Assembly (NCBI GenBank): GCA_016929395.1
Contig: JAFGIX010000010.1
Location: 1 to 64,000, forward strand
From: Candidatus Zymogenus saltonus
GTDB lineage: Bacteria; Desulfobacterota; Zymogenia; Zymogenales; Zymogenaceae
DNA: 64,000 nt
Reading direction: 5' to 3'
Shown: one piece after another, positions 26,778-34,782 of the stretch
How positions within the stretch are numbered: position 1 is the first letter of the stretch
Layout of the letters: each line of letters opens with the position of its first letter
Notes under the pieces: model-generated
The model's input: the letters and a program-made list of their open reading frames with translations, nothing else
Databases searched by the model: none
What the model was told of the DNA's origin: nothing
Program-made: the position numbers and the translations under genes

Positions 26778-27881
26778 CTACACCTTTATCAACTCGTAGT
26801 CTCTGGTTCCAAGGCCGACCTTCTCTCCGTGGGAGAGCTGGATCGACCAGTCAACGTTCGGATACACCCCCCGAAACTTGTCTCCTCCCTGCTCCAGGTT
26901 TTTCTTCAAGGCCGTTCCCTCTATTCCGGCGGCCCCGTTCACGAGGTCGACGGACGCTTGGTCTATAGCCACGGGATCCGTTCCGCAGACGATCCCGATG
27001 TCCCCGACAATGGGGGCGTCCGAGAAGGGGTAGCAGTCGCACGCCGGCGTCACGTTGATGATGAAGTTGAAGAGGACCATCTTCTTCTCCTTCCCCTTGA
27101 CGACGCCGAGTGTGTATTCGGACATCTTTCTCTGAAACTCCTCGAAGGATGAGTCCCAGACGATCTTTATCGATCCGTTGGGGCAGCTCAGGATGCACTG
27201 CCCGCACCCGATGCATACCTCGGAGTTGATGACCGCAACGTCCTCTACGATGATGGCGCCCGATGGGCAGTTCTCGGCGCAGATGCCGCAGGCGATGCAG
27301 CTCTTCGCGCTCACCTTAGGCGATACGTTGCTATGCTGGGCGAGCTTTCCCTCCCTTCCCGCGCACCCCATACCGAGGTTTTTTATCGCGCCGCCGAAGC
27401 CGGAGAGCTCATGCCCCTTGAAGTGGGTCAGGGCGATCAGGGAGTCCGCCTTGACGATGTCGGCCCCGATAACGGCGCCCTTGAATATCTCGCCGTCGAT
27501 CGGGACATTGACGACGCTGTCTCCCCTGAGGCCGTCGGCGATTATTATCGGGGCGCCCAATGCACCTGGCGTAAAACCGTTGTCGTGGGCGCACATCAGG
27601 TGCGATACCGACTCACCCCTGGCCCCGATGTAGAGGGTGTTGCAGTCGGTTACAAAGGGAAGACCTCCCGCCCCCTTGACGACGTCAACAAACGGCTTGC
27701 AGTAGGCGGGCCTTAAGTATGCGGTGTTTCCCCGCTCGCCGAAGTGGACTTTTATGGCCGTGAGAGCCCTTTTTGAGATCTTCCCCGGCACGTCGACCGC
27801 CTTTATCAGGGCTCCGATCTTGGTAAAGAGGTTTTGCTTCATGTCGGCGCGGGCGTCCGCGAAGTAGATTTTTTCTGCCAT
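26778..27881 (-). CDS. DUF362 protein with two [4Fe-4S] ferredoxin motifs
   Basis: A 367-residue protein. The N-terminal ~180 residues are DUF362 (IKVHFGERGNTAYLRP, LIALTHFKGHELSGFGG); then CIACGICAENCP and CIGCGQCILSCP bind two clusters; DUF362 sequence resumes after them (DPVAIDQASVDLVN). These proteins are common in anaerobes and probably bind a redox cofactor, but no reaction is established. ATG at 27881 follows GGGAGAAG; TTG three bases earlier is possible. It is the first gene of the run down to the esterase. Confidence 0.85.
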   Translation of the reverse strand: MAEKIYFADARADMKQNLFTKIGALIKAVDVPGKISKRALTAIKVHFGERGNTAYLRPAYCKPFVDVVKGAGGLPFVTDCNTLYIGARGESVSHLMCAHDNGFTPGALGAPIIIADGLRGDSVVNVPIDGEIFKGAVIGADIVKADSLIALTHFKGHELSGFGGAIKNLGMGCAGREGKLAQHSNVSPKVSAKSCIACGICAENCPSGAIIVEDVAVINSEVCIGCGQCILSCPNGSIKIVWDSSFEEFQRKMSEYTLGVVKGKEKKMVLFNFIINVTPACDCYPFSDAPIVGDIGIVCGTDPVAIDQASVDLVNGAAGIEGTALKKNLEQGGDKFRGVYPNVDWSIQLSHGEKVGLGTRDYELIKV

Positions 27882-28041
27882 CAAACTTCTCCCATCTGCA
27901 GTTTTTTTCTGTAAAAAGCCTTAAATGAATACGGCCGTTGCCTTCAGCATTATGACTCAAATTGCGGCGCGGTGTCAATAAAGTTTTATCGATAAAACGT
28001 CTCTCGGTGTCAATTGTACAAAAAGAAGCCGTCGAATTTAG

Positions 28042-28070
28042 TTCCAATCTTCTTTCAAATCTGCTATAAT
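28042..28070 (+). promoter_or_regulatory. Promoter candidate giving a leaderless rseC-like mRNA
   Basis: TTCCAA at 28042-28047 and a perfect TATAAT at 28065-28070 are spaced by 17 bases. The ATG at 28077 lies exactly where transcription should begin. No ribosome binding site precedes this ATG. Confidence 0.4.
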
Positions 28071-28076
28071 AATTTG

Positions 28077-28511
28077 ATGATTTTAGAAATGGGAAAAGTT
28101 ATCGAATCGAGGGACGGCATGGCCTTAGTTCTCGTCAACCGCAGCTCCGCCTGCGAGGGGTGCGGGGCTAGGGGGGCGTGCCATACCTTCGGCGGCGGCA
28201 GGGACGCCAAGGTAAGCGTGGACAACGAGGTAGGGGCAAAGGCGGGGGACATGGTGGAGATCGGCATCGAGGAGGCGTCTTTGCTAAAGGCGTCTTTTCT
28301 TGTCTACATCGTCCCGATAATAGCGCTCATTTTGGGCGCCGGGGCGGGGCAGTTGGTCTCCGGACAGGTCGGCATCGCAAAGGAAGGGGCGGCGGCCTTC
28401 GGCGGGCTCCTGGCGCTGGTAGGGTGCCTTATTATTATCAGGCTCTTCGATCCGGTCTTCAAGAGGTATCGGTCAATGAGGCCCAAGATCATCAGAATCT
28501 GTGAAGGATAG
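28077..28511 (+). CDS. RseC/MucC-like membrane protein (SoxR-reducing system family)
   Basis: A 144-residue protein with four cysteines near the N terminus (SACEGCGARGACHTF), a small beta domain, and two membrane helices (about residues 76-97 and 107-128). This matches RseC/MucC proteins (PF04246), which act with Rnf/Rsx in reducing SoxR in E. coli. Its gene is not adjacent to rnf here, but shared presence in one window is suggestive. Starts at 28077 and 28089 are both possible; neither has a ribosome binding site. Confidence 0.8.
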   Translation: MILEMGKVIESRDGMALVLVNRSSACEGCGARGACHTFGGGRDAKVSVDNEVGAKAGDMVEIGIEEASLLKASFLVYIVPIIALILGAGAGQLVSGQVGIAKEGAAAFGGLLALVGCLIIIRLFDPVFKRYRSMRPKIIRICEG

Positions 28512-28517
28512 AGCTTT

Positions 28518-28985
28518 ATGGCTGACGGCGTAAAGGTAATCGCCAAGAACAAGAAGGCGAGGTTCGAGTACTTCATCGAGGACACCTTCGAGGCGGGGCT
28601 GGTGCTCGTCGGCACAGAGGTGAAGTCGCTCAGGGAGGGAAGGGCGAACCTAAAGGACTCCTACGGCCAGGTGAAAAACGGCGAGGTCTTCCTCGTGGGC
28701 GCCCACATAACGCCCTACCCCTACGGGACGCACAAAAACCACGACCCGATGCGGGAAAGGAAGCTCCTCCTCCACAAACGGGAGATAAAGAGGCTCTACG
28801 GGAAGTCGAGGGAGCGGGGCTACACCCTCGTCCCCCTGACGATATATTTCAAGAACGGAAGGGCGAAGGTGGAGATAGGCCTCGGCAAGGGCAAGGCGAA
28901 GTACGACAAGCGGGAGTCGATAAAAAGAAAAGACGAGAAGCGCGACATGGAGCGGGCGATGAAAGACCGGGGGAGGAAGCATTGA
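28518..28985 (+). CDS. smpB: SsrA-binding protein SmpB
   Basis: A 155-residue protein with the full SmpB signature: [28 protein letters not shown] near residue 15, [10 protein letters not shown] near residue 51, and a basic C-terminal tail ending [13 protein letters not shown]. SmpB brings tmRNA to stalled ribosomes and its tail enters the mRNA channel. The gene begins six bases after the rseC-like gene. Its partner RNA, ssrA, lies 440 bases downstream on the same strand. Confidence 0.97.
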   Translation: MADGVKVIAKNKKARFEYFIEDTFEAGLVLVGTEVKSLREGRANLKDSYGQVKNGEVFLVGAHITPYPYGTHKNHDPMRERKLLLHKREIKRLYGKSRERGYTLVPLTIYFKNGRAKVEIGLGKGKAKYDKRESIKRKDEKRDMERAMKDRGRKH

Positions 28986-29034
28986 ACGGGGGTCGGCGAA
29001 GGCTGTGGTTGCGAGAAGAGAGCCTTTTTAAAAG

Positions 29035-29057
29035 GCAAGCGACGAAGCAATCGGGTT
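29035..29057. repeat. Partial REP-like element (GCGACGAAGCAATCGGG)
   Basis: A partial copy of a repeat that recurs at 29265, 30483, 31097 and in the cluster at 56684-57000. It is located just after smpB within the 440-base smpB-ssrA gap (28986-29425), which is mostly repeats. Confidence 0.75.
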
Positions 29058-29133
29058 AATACAAGCAACACGCGGTTGCTTTGTTTATAAATTAAGTCTA
29101 ATTCCCTTCGGAAGCGGGGATTCAGAATATACT

Positions 29134-29201
29134 GTCATTCCCGCGGAAGCGGGAATCCAGCAAAAAAAACTTTCTGGATTCCCAATCAAGTTGGGAATGA
29201 C
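29134..29201. repeat. Composite inverted-repeat element, copy 1
   Basis: Begins GTCATTCCC, contains a CCGCGGAAGCGG hairpin, GAATCCAG and its complement CTGGATTC, then a second hairpin CCCAATCAAGTTGGG, and ends GGGAATGAC. The whole element is an imperfect palindrome of about 68 bases. A second copy in the opposite orientation is at 30373-30438. Confidence 0.85.
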
Positions 29202-29264
29202 AGAATAAGGATTCCCGTTATAGCCGCCGGGAACGACAAAGCGGATTTCAATCACTCGAAAATA

Positions 29265-29304
29265 GCAAGGAGTGAGCCTGCAAAGCGACGAAGCAATCGG
29301 GTGA
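29265..29304. repeat. REP-like element
   Basis: Reads GCAAGGAGTGAGCCTGCAAA and continues into GCGACGAAGCAATCGGGTGA, a fuller copy of the element noted at 29035. It matches, in reverse orientation, the units around 56700. Confidence 0.75.
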
Positions 29305-29346
29305 AACTATTTAACAAAAACGGTGTTATCTGAATTAATTTGTGAC

Positions 29347-29375
29347 TTGATATTTTCAAAATCAAGGTATATATT
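29347..29375 (+). promoter_or_regulatory. Promoter of ssrA
   Basis: TTGATA (29347-29352) and TATATT (29370-29375) are spaced by 17 bases. Transcription would begin near 29382, so the precursor has a leader of about 44 bases that RNase P should remove at 29426. Confidence 0.6.
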
Positions 29376-29425
29376 ATTCATCCATTCTAAAACATCATCT
29401 TAACGGCTCTTTGAAATCAAATCTT

Positions 29426-29782
29426 GGGGGCGACATGGTTTCGACGGGGATAATTGATCTCGATGCTGCATGCCGGGGAGATTCACCTACCCGTTAATCA
29501 CGGTGGAGAAAAATATAATCGCAGACAACTACGATTACGCTCTGGCCGCGTAAATAGGCCAGCGTCCTGATTTCCCGTTCCCACCGGGGATGAAAGGACG
29601 TCGCAATGTGGGATAAGCCACAGCCGACGCCCGTAGGCGGTGGATTAAAACCTAACGGGCTCCCCTCTTCACAGGACCTCTTCGCCGGGGGCCGGAAGGG
29701 GCGGTAAAAAACGGCGAATAAGCATGTAGACGCCTCGGGTGAAGGTCTTCGGACGCGGGTTCGATTCCCGCCGCCTCCACCA
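29426..29782 (+). ncRNA. ssrA: Transfer-messenger RNA (tmRNA)
   Basis: A 357-base one-piece tmRNA. The 5' end GGGGGCG pairs with the 3' CGCCTCC, followed by discriminator A and encoded CCA; GACATGGTTTCGACGGGG near the start and GGTTCGATTCCCG near the end are the tRNA-like signatures. The tag frame begins at 29521 and reads ADNYDYALAA before TAA at 29551-29553. The tag ends in the usual ALAA recognised by ClpXP. smpB lies just upstream. Confidence 0.97.
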
Positions 29783-29825
29783 TTCGACAAGCTCATGATG
29801 GACTTAAGACAAGGGGCTTAACCGA

Positions 29826-29849
29826 GACAAGGGGCTTAAGCCCCTTATC
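29826..29849. repeat. Dispersed palindrome, copy 4
   Basis: The palindrome on the CAAGGGGCTTAAGCCCCTTG theme with one mismatch (CTTATC at the end instead of CTTGTC). A left half-site (GACAAGGGGCTTA) precedes it at 29808-29820. It lies 44 bases after the tmRNA 3' end, so as a hairpin it could terminate ssrA, though no T-run follows immediately. Confidence 0.85.
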
Positions 29850-29905
29850 TGTCTGTCCTCTTGTCTTTCTTTTTCCTCCCTTTTTCCCCCATTTCCCAAT
29901 AAACA

Positions 29906-29953
29906 TTGACACCGATGAAAATCGAATATATCATATTCCGAAATATATTTCGG
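29906..29953 (+). promoter_or_regulatory. Promoter and palindromic operator of the DsrE-like gene
   Basis: TTGACA (29906-29911), 17 bases, TATCAT (29929-29934). A perfect 16-base palindrome CCGAAATATATTTCGG occupies 29938-29953, covering the expected start point and ending ten bases before the gene. This is the classic place for a repressor. No regulator gene is adjacent. Confidence 0.55.
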
Positions 29954-29963
29954 AGTTGCAAAG

Positions 29964-30311
29964 ATGGCTGATAAGGACAAGCTGTGCGTTATCTGGAGCT
30001 CGGCGGACAAAGAAGTGGCGTTGGGCACCGCCTTCATGTATACCTTGAACTCGAAGCTCCGCGGCTGGTGGGGGACGGTCAAGCTCATCGTCTGGGGGCC
30101 GTCGTCAAGGCTTCTCTTAAAAGACAAGGAGCTTCAGGACCATATTGCGAAGATGATGGACGCCGGGGTGGAAATTCAGGCGTGCAAGTCATGCGCCGAT
30201 ATATACGGCATATCCGACGACCTCTCCGCGCTCGGAATTGACGTGCAGCATGTGGGGGCTTCGCTGACGGAGATGCTGAAGAGCGACGACTGGGCGGTGC
30301 TCACATATTAA
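29964..30311 (+). CDS. DsrE-family protein
   Basis: A 115-residue protein of the DsrE/DsrF-like fold. KLCVIWSSADKEVALGTAFMY at the N terminus and KLIVWGPSSRLLL near residue 40 match the family; CKSCAD near residue 74 holds a cysteine at the position used for sulphur transfer in DsrE/TusD, followed by a second cysteine three residues on. It is likely cytoplasmic and may handle sulphane sulphur, but no dsr or tus genes accompany it. It has its own promoter and operator. Confidence 0.8.
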   Translation: MADKDKLCVIWSSADKEVALGTAFMYTLNSKLRGWWGTVKLIVWGPSSRLLLKDKELQDHIAKMMDAGVEIQACKSCADIYGISDDLSALGIDVQHVGASLTEMLKSDDWAVLTY

Positions 30312-30372
30312 TAAGTAGATATGCCGAGATGGGGGTGAAAAATGCCCGATTGCCGCGCCCGCAATGTATACT

Positions 30373-30438
30373 GTCATTCCCAACTTGATTGGGAATCCAG
30401 ATTGATATTTACTGGATTCCCGTTTTCACGGGAATGAC
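30373..30438. repeat. Composite inverted-repeat element, copy 2 (reversed)
   Basis: Begins GTCATTCCCAACTTGATTGG and ends with a CCCGTTTTCACGGG hairpin plus AATGAC. It is the reverse complement of the element at 29134-29201 apart from the inner linker and a few bases. The two copies flank ssrA and the DsrE-like gene. Confidence 0.85.
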
Positions 30439-30482
30439 ATATAATGAAAGACCAAAATAAGACACTCACAAAAAAAGGCCTT

Positions 30483-30526
30483 CATTGCGGGGAGTAAGCC
30501 TGCGAAGCGACGAAGCAATCGGGTGA
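30483..30526. repeat. REP-like element
   Basis: CATTGCGGGGAGTAAGCCTG continuing into CGAAGCGACGAAGCAATCGG. Third copy in the smpB-hic region, same orientation as those at 29265 and 31097. It lies about 40 bases downstream of the hicA stop (which is on the minus strand). Confidence 0.8.
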
Positions 30527-30565
30527 GAATTTTTAGGAAAGGAAGGATTGACTAATTTCCATTGT

Positions 30566-30772
30566 TTACAACTCGTCCTCCTCGATTTCAGCGATCTTCA
30601 TCAGCGCTCTTAAGAGACCTATCTTAAGGTCTTTGTTGCCGTGAACCGGCACACTTATTCGCTCTTTCCTCCCCTCCTTCATATAGATATGATGACTTCC
30701 CCTTATGATCTTCAGCTCCCAGCCCTTCTTTTCAAGGATTTTTGCGAACTCCTTTCCCGTAACTGCCTTCAT
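30566..30772 (-). CDS. hicA: HicA-family toxin (mRNA interferase)
   Basis: A 68-residue toxin with a dsRNA-binding-like fold. [10 protein letters not shown] near residue 25 holds the catalytic histidine and [18 protein letters not shown] is the conserved C-terminal half. It would cleave mRNA during translation when released from HicB. Its ATG overlaps the hicB stop (ATGA), giving the antitoxin-first order hicB-hicA, the reverse of the E. coli order but common elsewhere. Confidence 0.93.
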   Translation of the reverse strand: MKAVTGKEFAKILEKKGWELKIIRGSHHIYMKEGRKERISVPVHGNKDLKIGLLRALMKIAEIEEDEL

Positions 30773-30972
30773 ACCGCGATTTCCAGAACCACATCCTCAT
30801 CGGAAATCTCGATCTCCTCGGTATCCAGCGAGAGGCACGCCTCCACCGCCTCGTAGATATTGGGCAGGAGCTCCTCCCACGTGTCCCCCTGGGTGACGCA
30901 GCCCGGTACCGCGGGAACCTCGGCCCAGTAGCCCCCCTCCTCCGCTTTGTGTACAACGACCTTCAGCTTCAT
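30769..30972 (-). CDS. hicB: HicB-family antitoxin
   Basis: A 67-residue protein with the HicB partial-RNase-H fold: [27 protein letters not shown] is visible from residue 5, followed by a helix and a short acidic strand ([16 protein letters not shown]). There is no separate C-terminal DNA-binding domain in this short form. It should bind and block HicA; whether it binds DNA directly is unclear, although operator-like repeats lie at its promoter. Confidence 0.92.
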   Translation of the reverse strand: MKLKVVVHKAEEGGYWAEVPAVPGCVTQGDTWEELLPNIYEAVEACLSLDTEEIEISDEDVVLEIAV

Positions 30973-30983
30973 ACTGACTCCAA

Positions 30984-31038
30984 AATATCAATGGGTTGAT
31001 ATTGATTGATATTATCACATTTTGCCGTTGAATTGCAA
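30984..31038 (-). promoter_or_regulatory. hicBA promoter with three operator half-sites
   Basis: Minus-strand promoter: TTGCAA (31038-31033), 16 bases, GATAAT (31016-31011), preceded by TG as an extended -10. Immediately downstream, AATATCAA (30984-30991) and TTGATATT (30996-31003) form an inverted repeat, and a third half-site TTGATATT lies at 31006-31013 overlapping the -10. This is a typical autoregulated toxin-antitoxin operator. Confidence 0.6.
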
Positions 31039-31096
31039 AAATAATGATGGGTGAATCAAGTGCGGGGTTGATTGGGCAAGGGGGTCGGCAAGGGCC

Positions 31097-31143
31097 GTCA
31101 CTGCGAGGAGCGAGCCTGCTAAGCGGCGAAGCAATCGGGTGGA
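31097..31143. repeat. REP-like element
   Basis: GTCACTGCGAGGAGCGAGCC continuing into TGCTAAGCGGCGAAGCAATC. It sits between hicB and the 3' end of the restriction-modification gene. Confidence 0.8.
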
Positions 31144-31171
31144 TATATGGAAAATGGGTGGTGGGGGGAGA

Positions 31172-34100
31172 TTATTTCCCCTCGCCCTCCACAATGGCGA
31201 TCTCCTCATCGGTGAGGCCGTAAAGCTCATAGACGAGGCTGTCAATCTTATCTTCTAGAAAATCAACATCTGCATGTTTAGTATCATCTTTTTTTAGTTC
31301 AATAATTTTTCTTACATTATTTTCAATTTCTTTACATATTTTGTTTTTATCTTCATCACTTTTTTCCGGTAAATAAATTGGGAGCTGTTTTATATACTTA
31401 TTTTCAAAAGAATAGAAACCACCTCTTAAAGCTGTAGATATTGACTTCAGATATATCTCTAATAACGATGAATTCAAAATTCCTAATAAATATTCGTAGT
31501 TTATATTCACTTCACTATTTAGTAAAATCCCATAAGCACCCGAAACACCTGCACTAAAAATGAAACCTCCTTTAGTATCATAAAAGAATGAGCTATTAAA
31601 AGCATTAAATGGTGTTAATATCTTATTTCTATCTAGTAATAGCATATTTTGAGGTCTACTATATGACCACCATATTTTTTTAAATCTGCCCTTTTCTCTT
31701 GAATTTAGAATCTCTTTATTTTGTTTTCTTGACAAGTAACTATATGCCAAAGGATAATTATCTAATAATTCTTTTTCTGTAAATAAAATCCCTTTTTCGT
31801 TATATGGGAAAATAATTAATTCATTCGTTTTTTCTACTTTATACCTCTTTATTTTTTTCCCTTTTACATAAGGTTTTAAAATTCCTTTTTCTATTTCTAT
31901 CTCTTCACCAACTGAATTAGAAAAACATCTGATAGTTTTTTCACCTTTTTCAGAAATCTCCAATATAAAAACAGGATCTGCGCCAGATTTAGGCCCTTGA
32001 AAAATATTTGATGTGATTTCTTCCAAAGTTTGTTTGTTTCTTCTTACTTTTTCAATAAGCAATTCCAATTTTGGGTCTAAGAAAACCCAATTATTTTCTG
32101 ACAATTCTGACGAACTAATGTTTAAATAACTAATGCCTTTATTTACTTCATTTTCCAAATTATCAATCTCCTCGTCAAATTTATAATAATCAAAATGAAT
32201 CTGTGCTTTTTTTGTTAAGAAAAGTAGACAAGTATAATTTGTTGCATTCTCAAATATTTGGTTAATACCAAAATTTAGTATCTTGTAAATATTTCTATTT
32301 TCCGAAATAATTCTCCTTAAATTTTGACCATAATTAGAATTAAAAAACTTATGTGGGCAAATAAAACCCATTAAACCATTATTAGATAATAGTTCTAAAG
32401 CCTTTTCGATAAAAATTATATATATGTCGACATTACCACCACTCGCAGATATATAACTTCTTTTTAGAAGCTCCGTTGTTTTCGGTTGGAATTCTTGTAA
32501 AATTTGAGTTTTCAAATATGGTGGATTACCAATAATACAGTCAAATCCATTATTCTTAATTATCGTACCAAAACCAAACTTCTCATTATCCCAGTCAAAT
32601 GGATTAGTTTCTTCTTCCTCAAATAAATCAAACTCATAGAGATGTTTTCTTGATAATAGCGAGTTACCGCATTTGATGTTATCCCCGAGGTCGGGGAGCG
32701 CCCGCTCCTTGAACATCTTTAGCTGCGTGTTTATTGTCTCCTCGCTCTCCCCCTCCAGCACCTTTAAAAGGAGCGAGAGCTTGGTCACCTCCACCGCTTG
32801 ATTGTCAATGTCGACTCCGTAAATATTGTTCAACAGAATCCGTTTCTTCTCGGCCGTGGTCAGCTTCCATTCGCCCCCCGCCCCCTGATACAGCTCTTTC
32901 TTGTGCTTCTCCACGCCGTCCGCTTCGTAGAAATTTCTGTGCCAGTCAAGAAGCTTCTGATACGCACCGATTAGAAAAGAGCCTGAGCCGCACGCCGGGT
33001 CCAGAATCCGCATCTTGGATACGCGGTTAGGAGCGCTCCCCTCAAGCAGTTTGCCAACCGTGTTATCCACTATGTAGTCAACGATATAGGTAGGCGTGTA
33101 ATAGACGCCCCCCGCCTTTTTGACCTCCGGCTTTTCCTCCACCACCGCCCGGTGGGAGGGCGTAAGCCTTATGACCTTCCCCAGAAACTGTTCATACACC
33201 TGCCCCAGAATGTCAATGGGTATGAAGGAGAACACATAGGGGCTTTCGGGGTAATAGAGGTCTTTGATTATATCTTTTAAAACCCTGTCGTCGATATCGA
33301 GAGACAGCGTCAACGTGTCCGGGTCTCCGGGCCTGTCTCTCTCCCTCGAAAAATGGAAGAGGCCGGAGTTGAACCTGTCGTCCGCCTGATGGTATATTTG
33401 AATCAGCCTCCGGTATATATTCTCGCCGTTAAGAAGAGACATGAGCCTCCCCTGATCATCTATGCCCCTATCCTCGCATACCCTCAAAAAGATAATTCTG
33501 TCGATTGTTTTTTGAACGGCGAAATTTAGATCTCTCGTTGTGAGGCTCGGATTTCTTATGGCAATATTTCTTGCCAACAGATCGCGCCAAGACTCGATCT
33601 CCTTCAAAAACTCCGAGTCCACCTCTTCCTTTGGAGATTTTTTATCCTCAAAAAACCGGTCATAATTTCCCTTAAGAACGGCCTCCTTTGAAAACACATC
33701 AGAAATAACTCCCCACTTTTTCTCGTATTCTTTATACGTAAAATAGCACACCCTGGCATTGGAGGCCTTATCGGTTTTTACAGGCTTAACGCGGCAGTCA
33801 TAGACGGCGAATTCTTCAAAGTCGGTGAGGATAGAAAGGGGCATCTTCGCAGACCATGCGTAACGCCTGAGCTGAAATGCGGGGGCTATGTCTTCCTTTA
33901 TATCAACGGAAGGTTTTTTTGCCTCAAGGAAGAATTTCTTTGTGCCGCCAATCCTGAATGAATAATCGGGCGCCTTGGTCACCCCGCCCACCTTTACGAC
34001 CGCTTCGTGAATCACATCCCTGTACTGCGGCGCATAGCCTTTTTCATTGTTGACATCCCAACCCAATGCGGTAAAAAAAGGGTTAATGAATTCACTTCGT

Positions 34101-34192
34101 ATCTCGGCTTCCTTATAATGCCCGGAAAGATAGGCATCCCGATTACGATCAAAGATATCGACAAGCTCTAAAATCTTTTCTGGCACATCCAT
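31172..34192 (-). CDS. Type IIG restriction-modification enzyme (Eco57I/TaqI-C-like fusion)
   Basis: A 1006-residue single-chain enzyme. An N-terminal PD-(D/E)xK nuclease domain is visible (PDYSF then FFLEAKK near residue 90). The N6-adenine methyltransferase core follows, with GGVYYTPTYIVDYIVDN, the AdoMet motif ILDPACGSGSFLIGAY near residue 395 and the catalytic NPPYLK near residue 554. The C-terminal third (YVKGKKIKRYKV onward) is a TaqI-like target-recognition domain. It should both methylate adenine and cut at one site. Residues ~505-975 are encoded by DNA much more AT-rich than the rest. ATG at 34192 follows CGAGG; 34210 is an alternative start. Confidence 0.9.
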   Translation of the reverse strand: MDVPEKILELVDIFDRNRDAYLSGHYKEAEIRSEFINPFFTALGWDVNNEKGYAPQYRDVIHEAVVKVGGVTKAPDYSFRIGGTKKFFLEAKKPSVDIKEDIAPAFQLRRYAWSAKMPLSILTDFEEFAVYDCRVKPVKTDKASNARVCYFTYKEYEKKWGVISDVFSKEAVLKGNYDRFFEDKKSPKEEVDSEFLKEIESWRDLLARNIAIRNPSLTTRDLNFAVQKTIDRIIFLRVCEDRGIDDQGRLMSLLNGENIYRRLIQIYHQADDRFNSGLFHFSRERDRPGDPDTLTLSLDIDDRVLKDIIKDLYYPESPYVFSFIPIDILGQVYEQFLGKVIRLTPSHRAVVEEKPEVKKAGGVYYTPTYIVDYIVDNTVGKLLEGSAPNRVSKMRILDPACGSGSFLIGAYQKLLDWHRNFYEADGVEKHKKELYQGAGGEWKLTTAEKKRILLNNIYGVDIDNQAVEVTKLSLLLKVLEGESEETINTQLKMFKERALPDLGDNIKCGNSLLSRKHLYEFDLFEEEETNPFDWDNEKFGFGTIIKNNGFDCIIGNPPYLKTQILQEFQPKTTELLKRSYISASGGNVDIYIIFIEKALELLSNNGLMGFICPHKFFNSNYGQNLRRIISENRNIYKILNFGINQIFENATNYTCLLFLTKKAQIHFDYYKFDEEIDNLENEVNKGISYLNISSSELSENNWVFLDPKLELLIEKVRRNKQTLEEITSNIFQGPKSGADPVFILEISEKGEKTIRCFSNSVGEEIEIEKGILKPYVKGKKIKRYKVEKTNELIIFPYNEKGILFTEKELLDNYPLAYSYLSRKQNKEILNSREKGRFKKIWWSYSRPQNMLLLDRNKILTPFNAFNSSFFYDTKGGFIFSAGVSGAYGILLNSEVNINYEYLLGILNSSLLEIYLKSISTALRGGFYSFENKYIKQLPIYLPEKSDEDKNKICKEIENNVRKIIELKKDDTKHADVDFLEDKIDSLVYELYGLTDEEIAIVEGEGK

Positions 34193-34269
34193 AATCATCC
34201 TCGAAGTCATTACCTATTATTAAATTTGAGAGCAAATTTCACCATACTATATAATCTTTCCCTCCCCCC

Positions 34270-34782
34270 CTACTCCCCCGGATACCTCAGCTCTTTCGGC
34301 AGGATGGTCAGCTTATCGGTCCCGGTGTACTCGTTGTAGTTGTAGACCGCTATGACCTCACCTGTGGCCGGGGCGTCCTTGTTGAGGTAGGCGATGTTAT
34401 ACATCGCGGAGTTCAGGAAATATTCGTGGGAGAGGTAGAGGTTCAGCTTTTCTATCTCGGAGTCGGTGATGTCCGGCTTCACCCCGATGTTCATGTGGGC
34501 CGGCGACTGCTCGATTACGGTAAAATCGACCACGTCTTTGACGTCCGGTATGGGAGTGACCGAATCGGGCGTTTTGGGCTCCTCCGTTTTTTCTCCGCCC
34601 TTAAAAATCTCGAAACCGAATTCCTTTTCGAGCACATTGTTAAAGAACACGATCGATCCGACAACCAATCCAACTAAGAGAAGGACTATTATCAAACATC
34701 CTACACAGAAAGATCGATTTCTGGATTTTCCACGGTCGGGCTCCATCGGTTCAACGGGTTGTTTCATTTCAGTAGTTTCCAT
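34270..34782 (-). CDS. Single-pass membrane protein of unknown function
   Basis: A 170-residue protein with a charged N terminus, one membrane helix (about residues 29-49, VGCLIIVLLLVGLVVGSIVFF), a Pro/Asp-rich linker and an outer domain that mentions no motif I recognise (SHEYFLNSAMYNIAYLN, then AVYNYNEYTG). ATG at 34782 follows GGGAGGTAATTG and overlaps the TPR gene's stop (TGATG), so the two are translationally coupled. An envelope role together with the TPR protein is an inference. Confidence 0.7.
   Translation of the reverse strand: METTEMKQPVEPMEPDRGKSRNRSFCVGCLIIVLLLVGLVVGSIVFFNNVLEKEFGFEIFKGGEKTEEPKTPDSVTPIPDVKDVVDFTVIEQSPAHMNIGVKPDITDSEIEKLNLYLSHEYFLNSAMYNIAYLNKDAPATGEVIAVYNYNEYTGTDKLTILPKELRYPGE

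Noticed and set aside
29782-29964. Integration site at the ssrA 3' end
   Set aside because: The 3' end is not repeated downstream and there is no integrase, although tmRNA genes are common targets.
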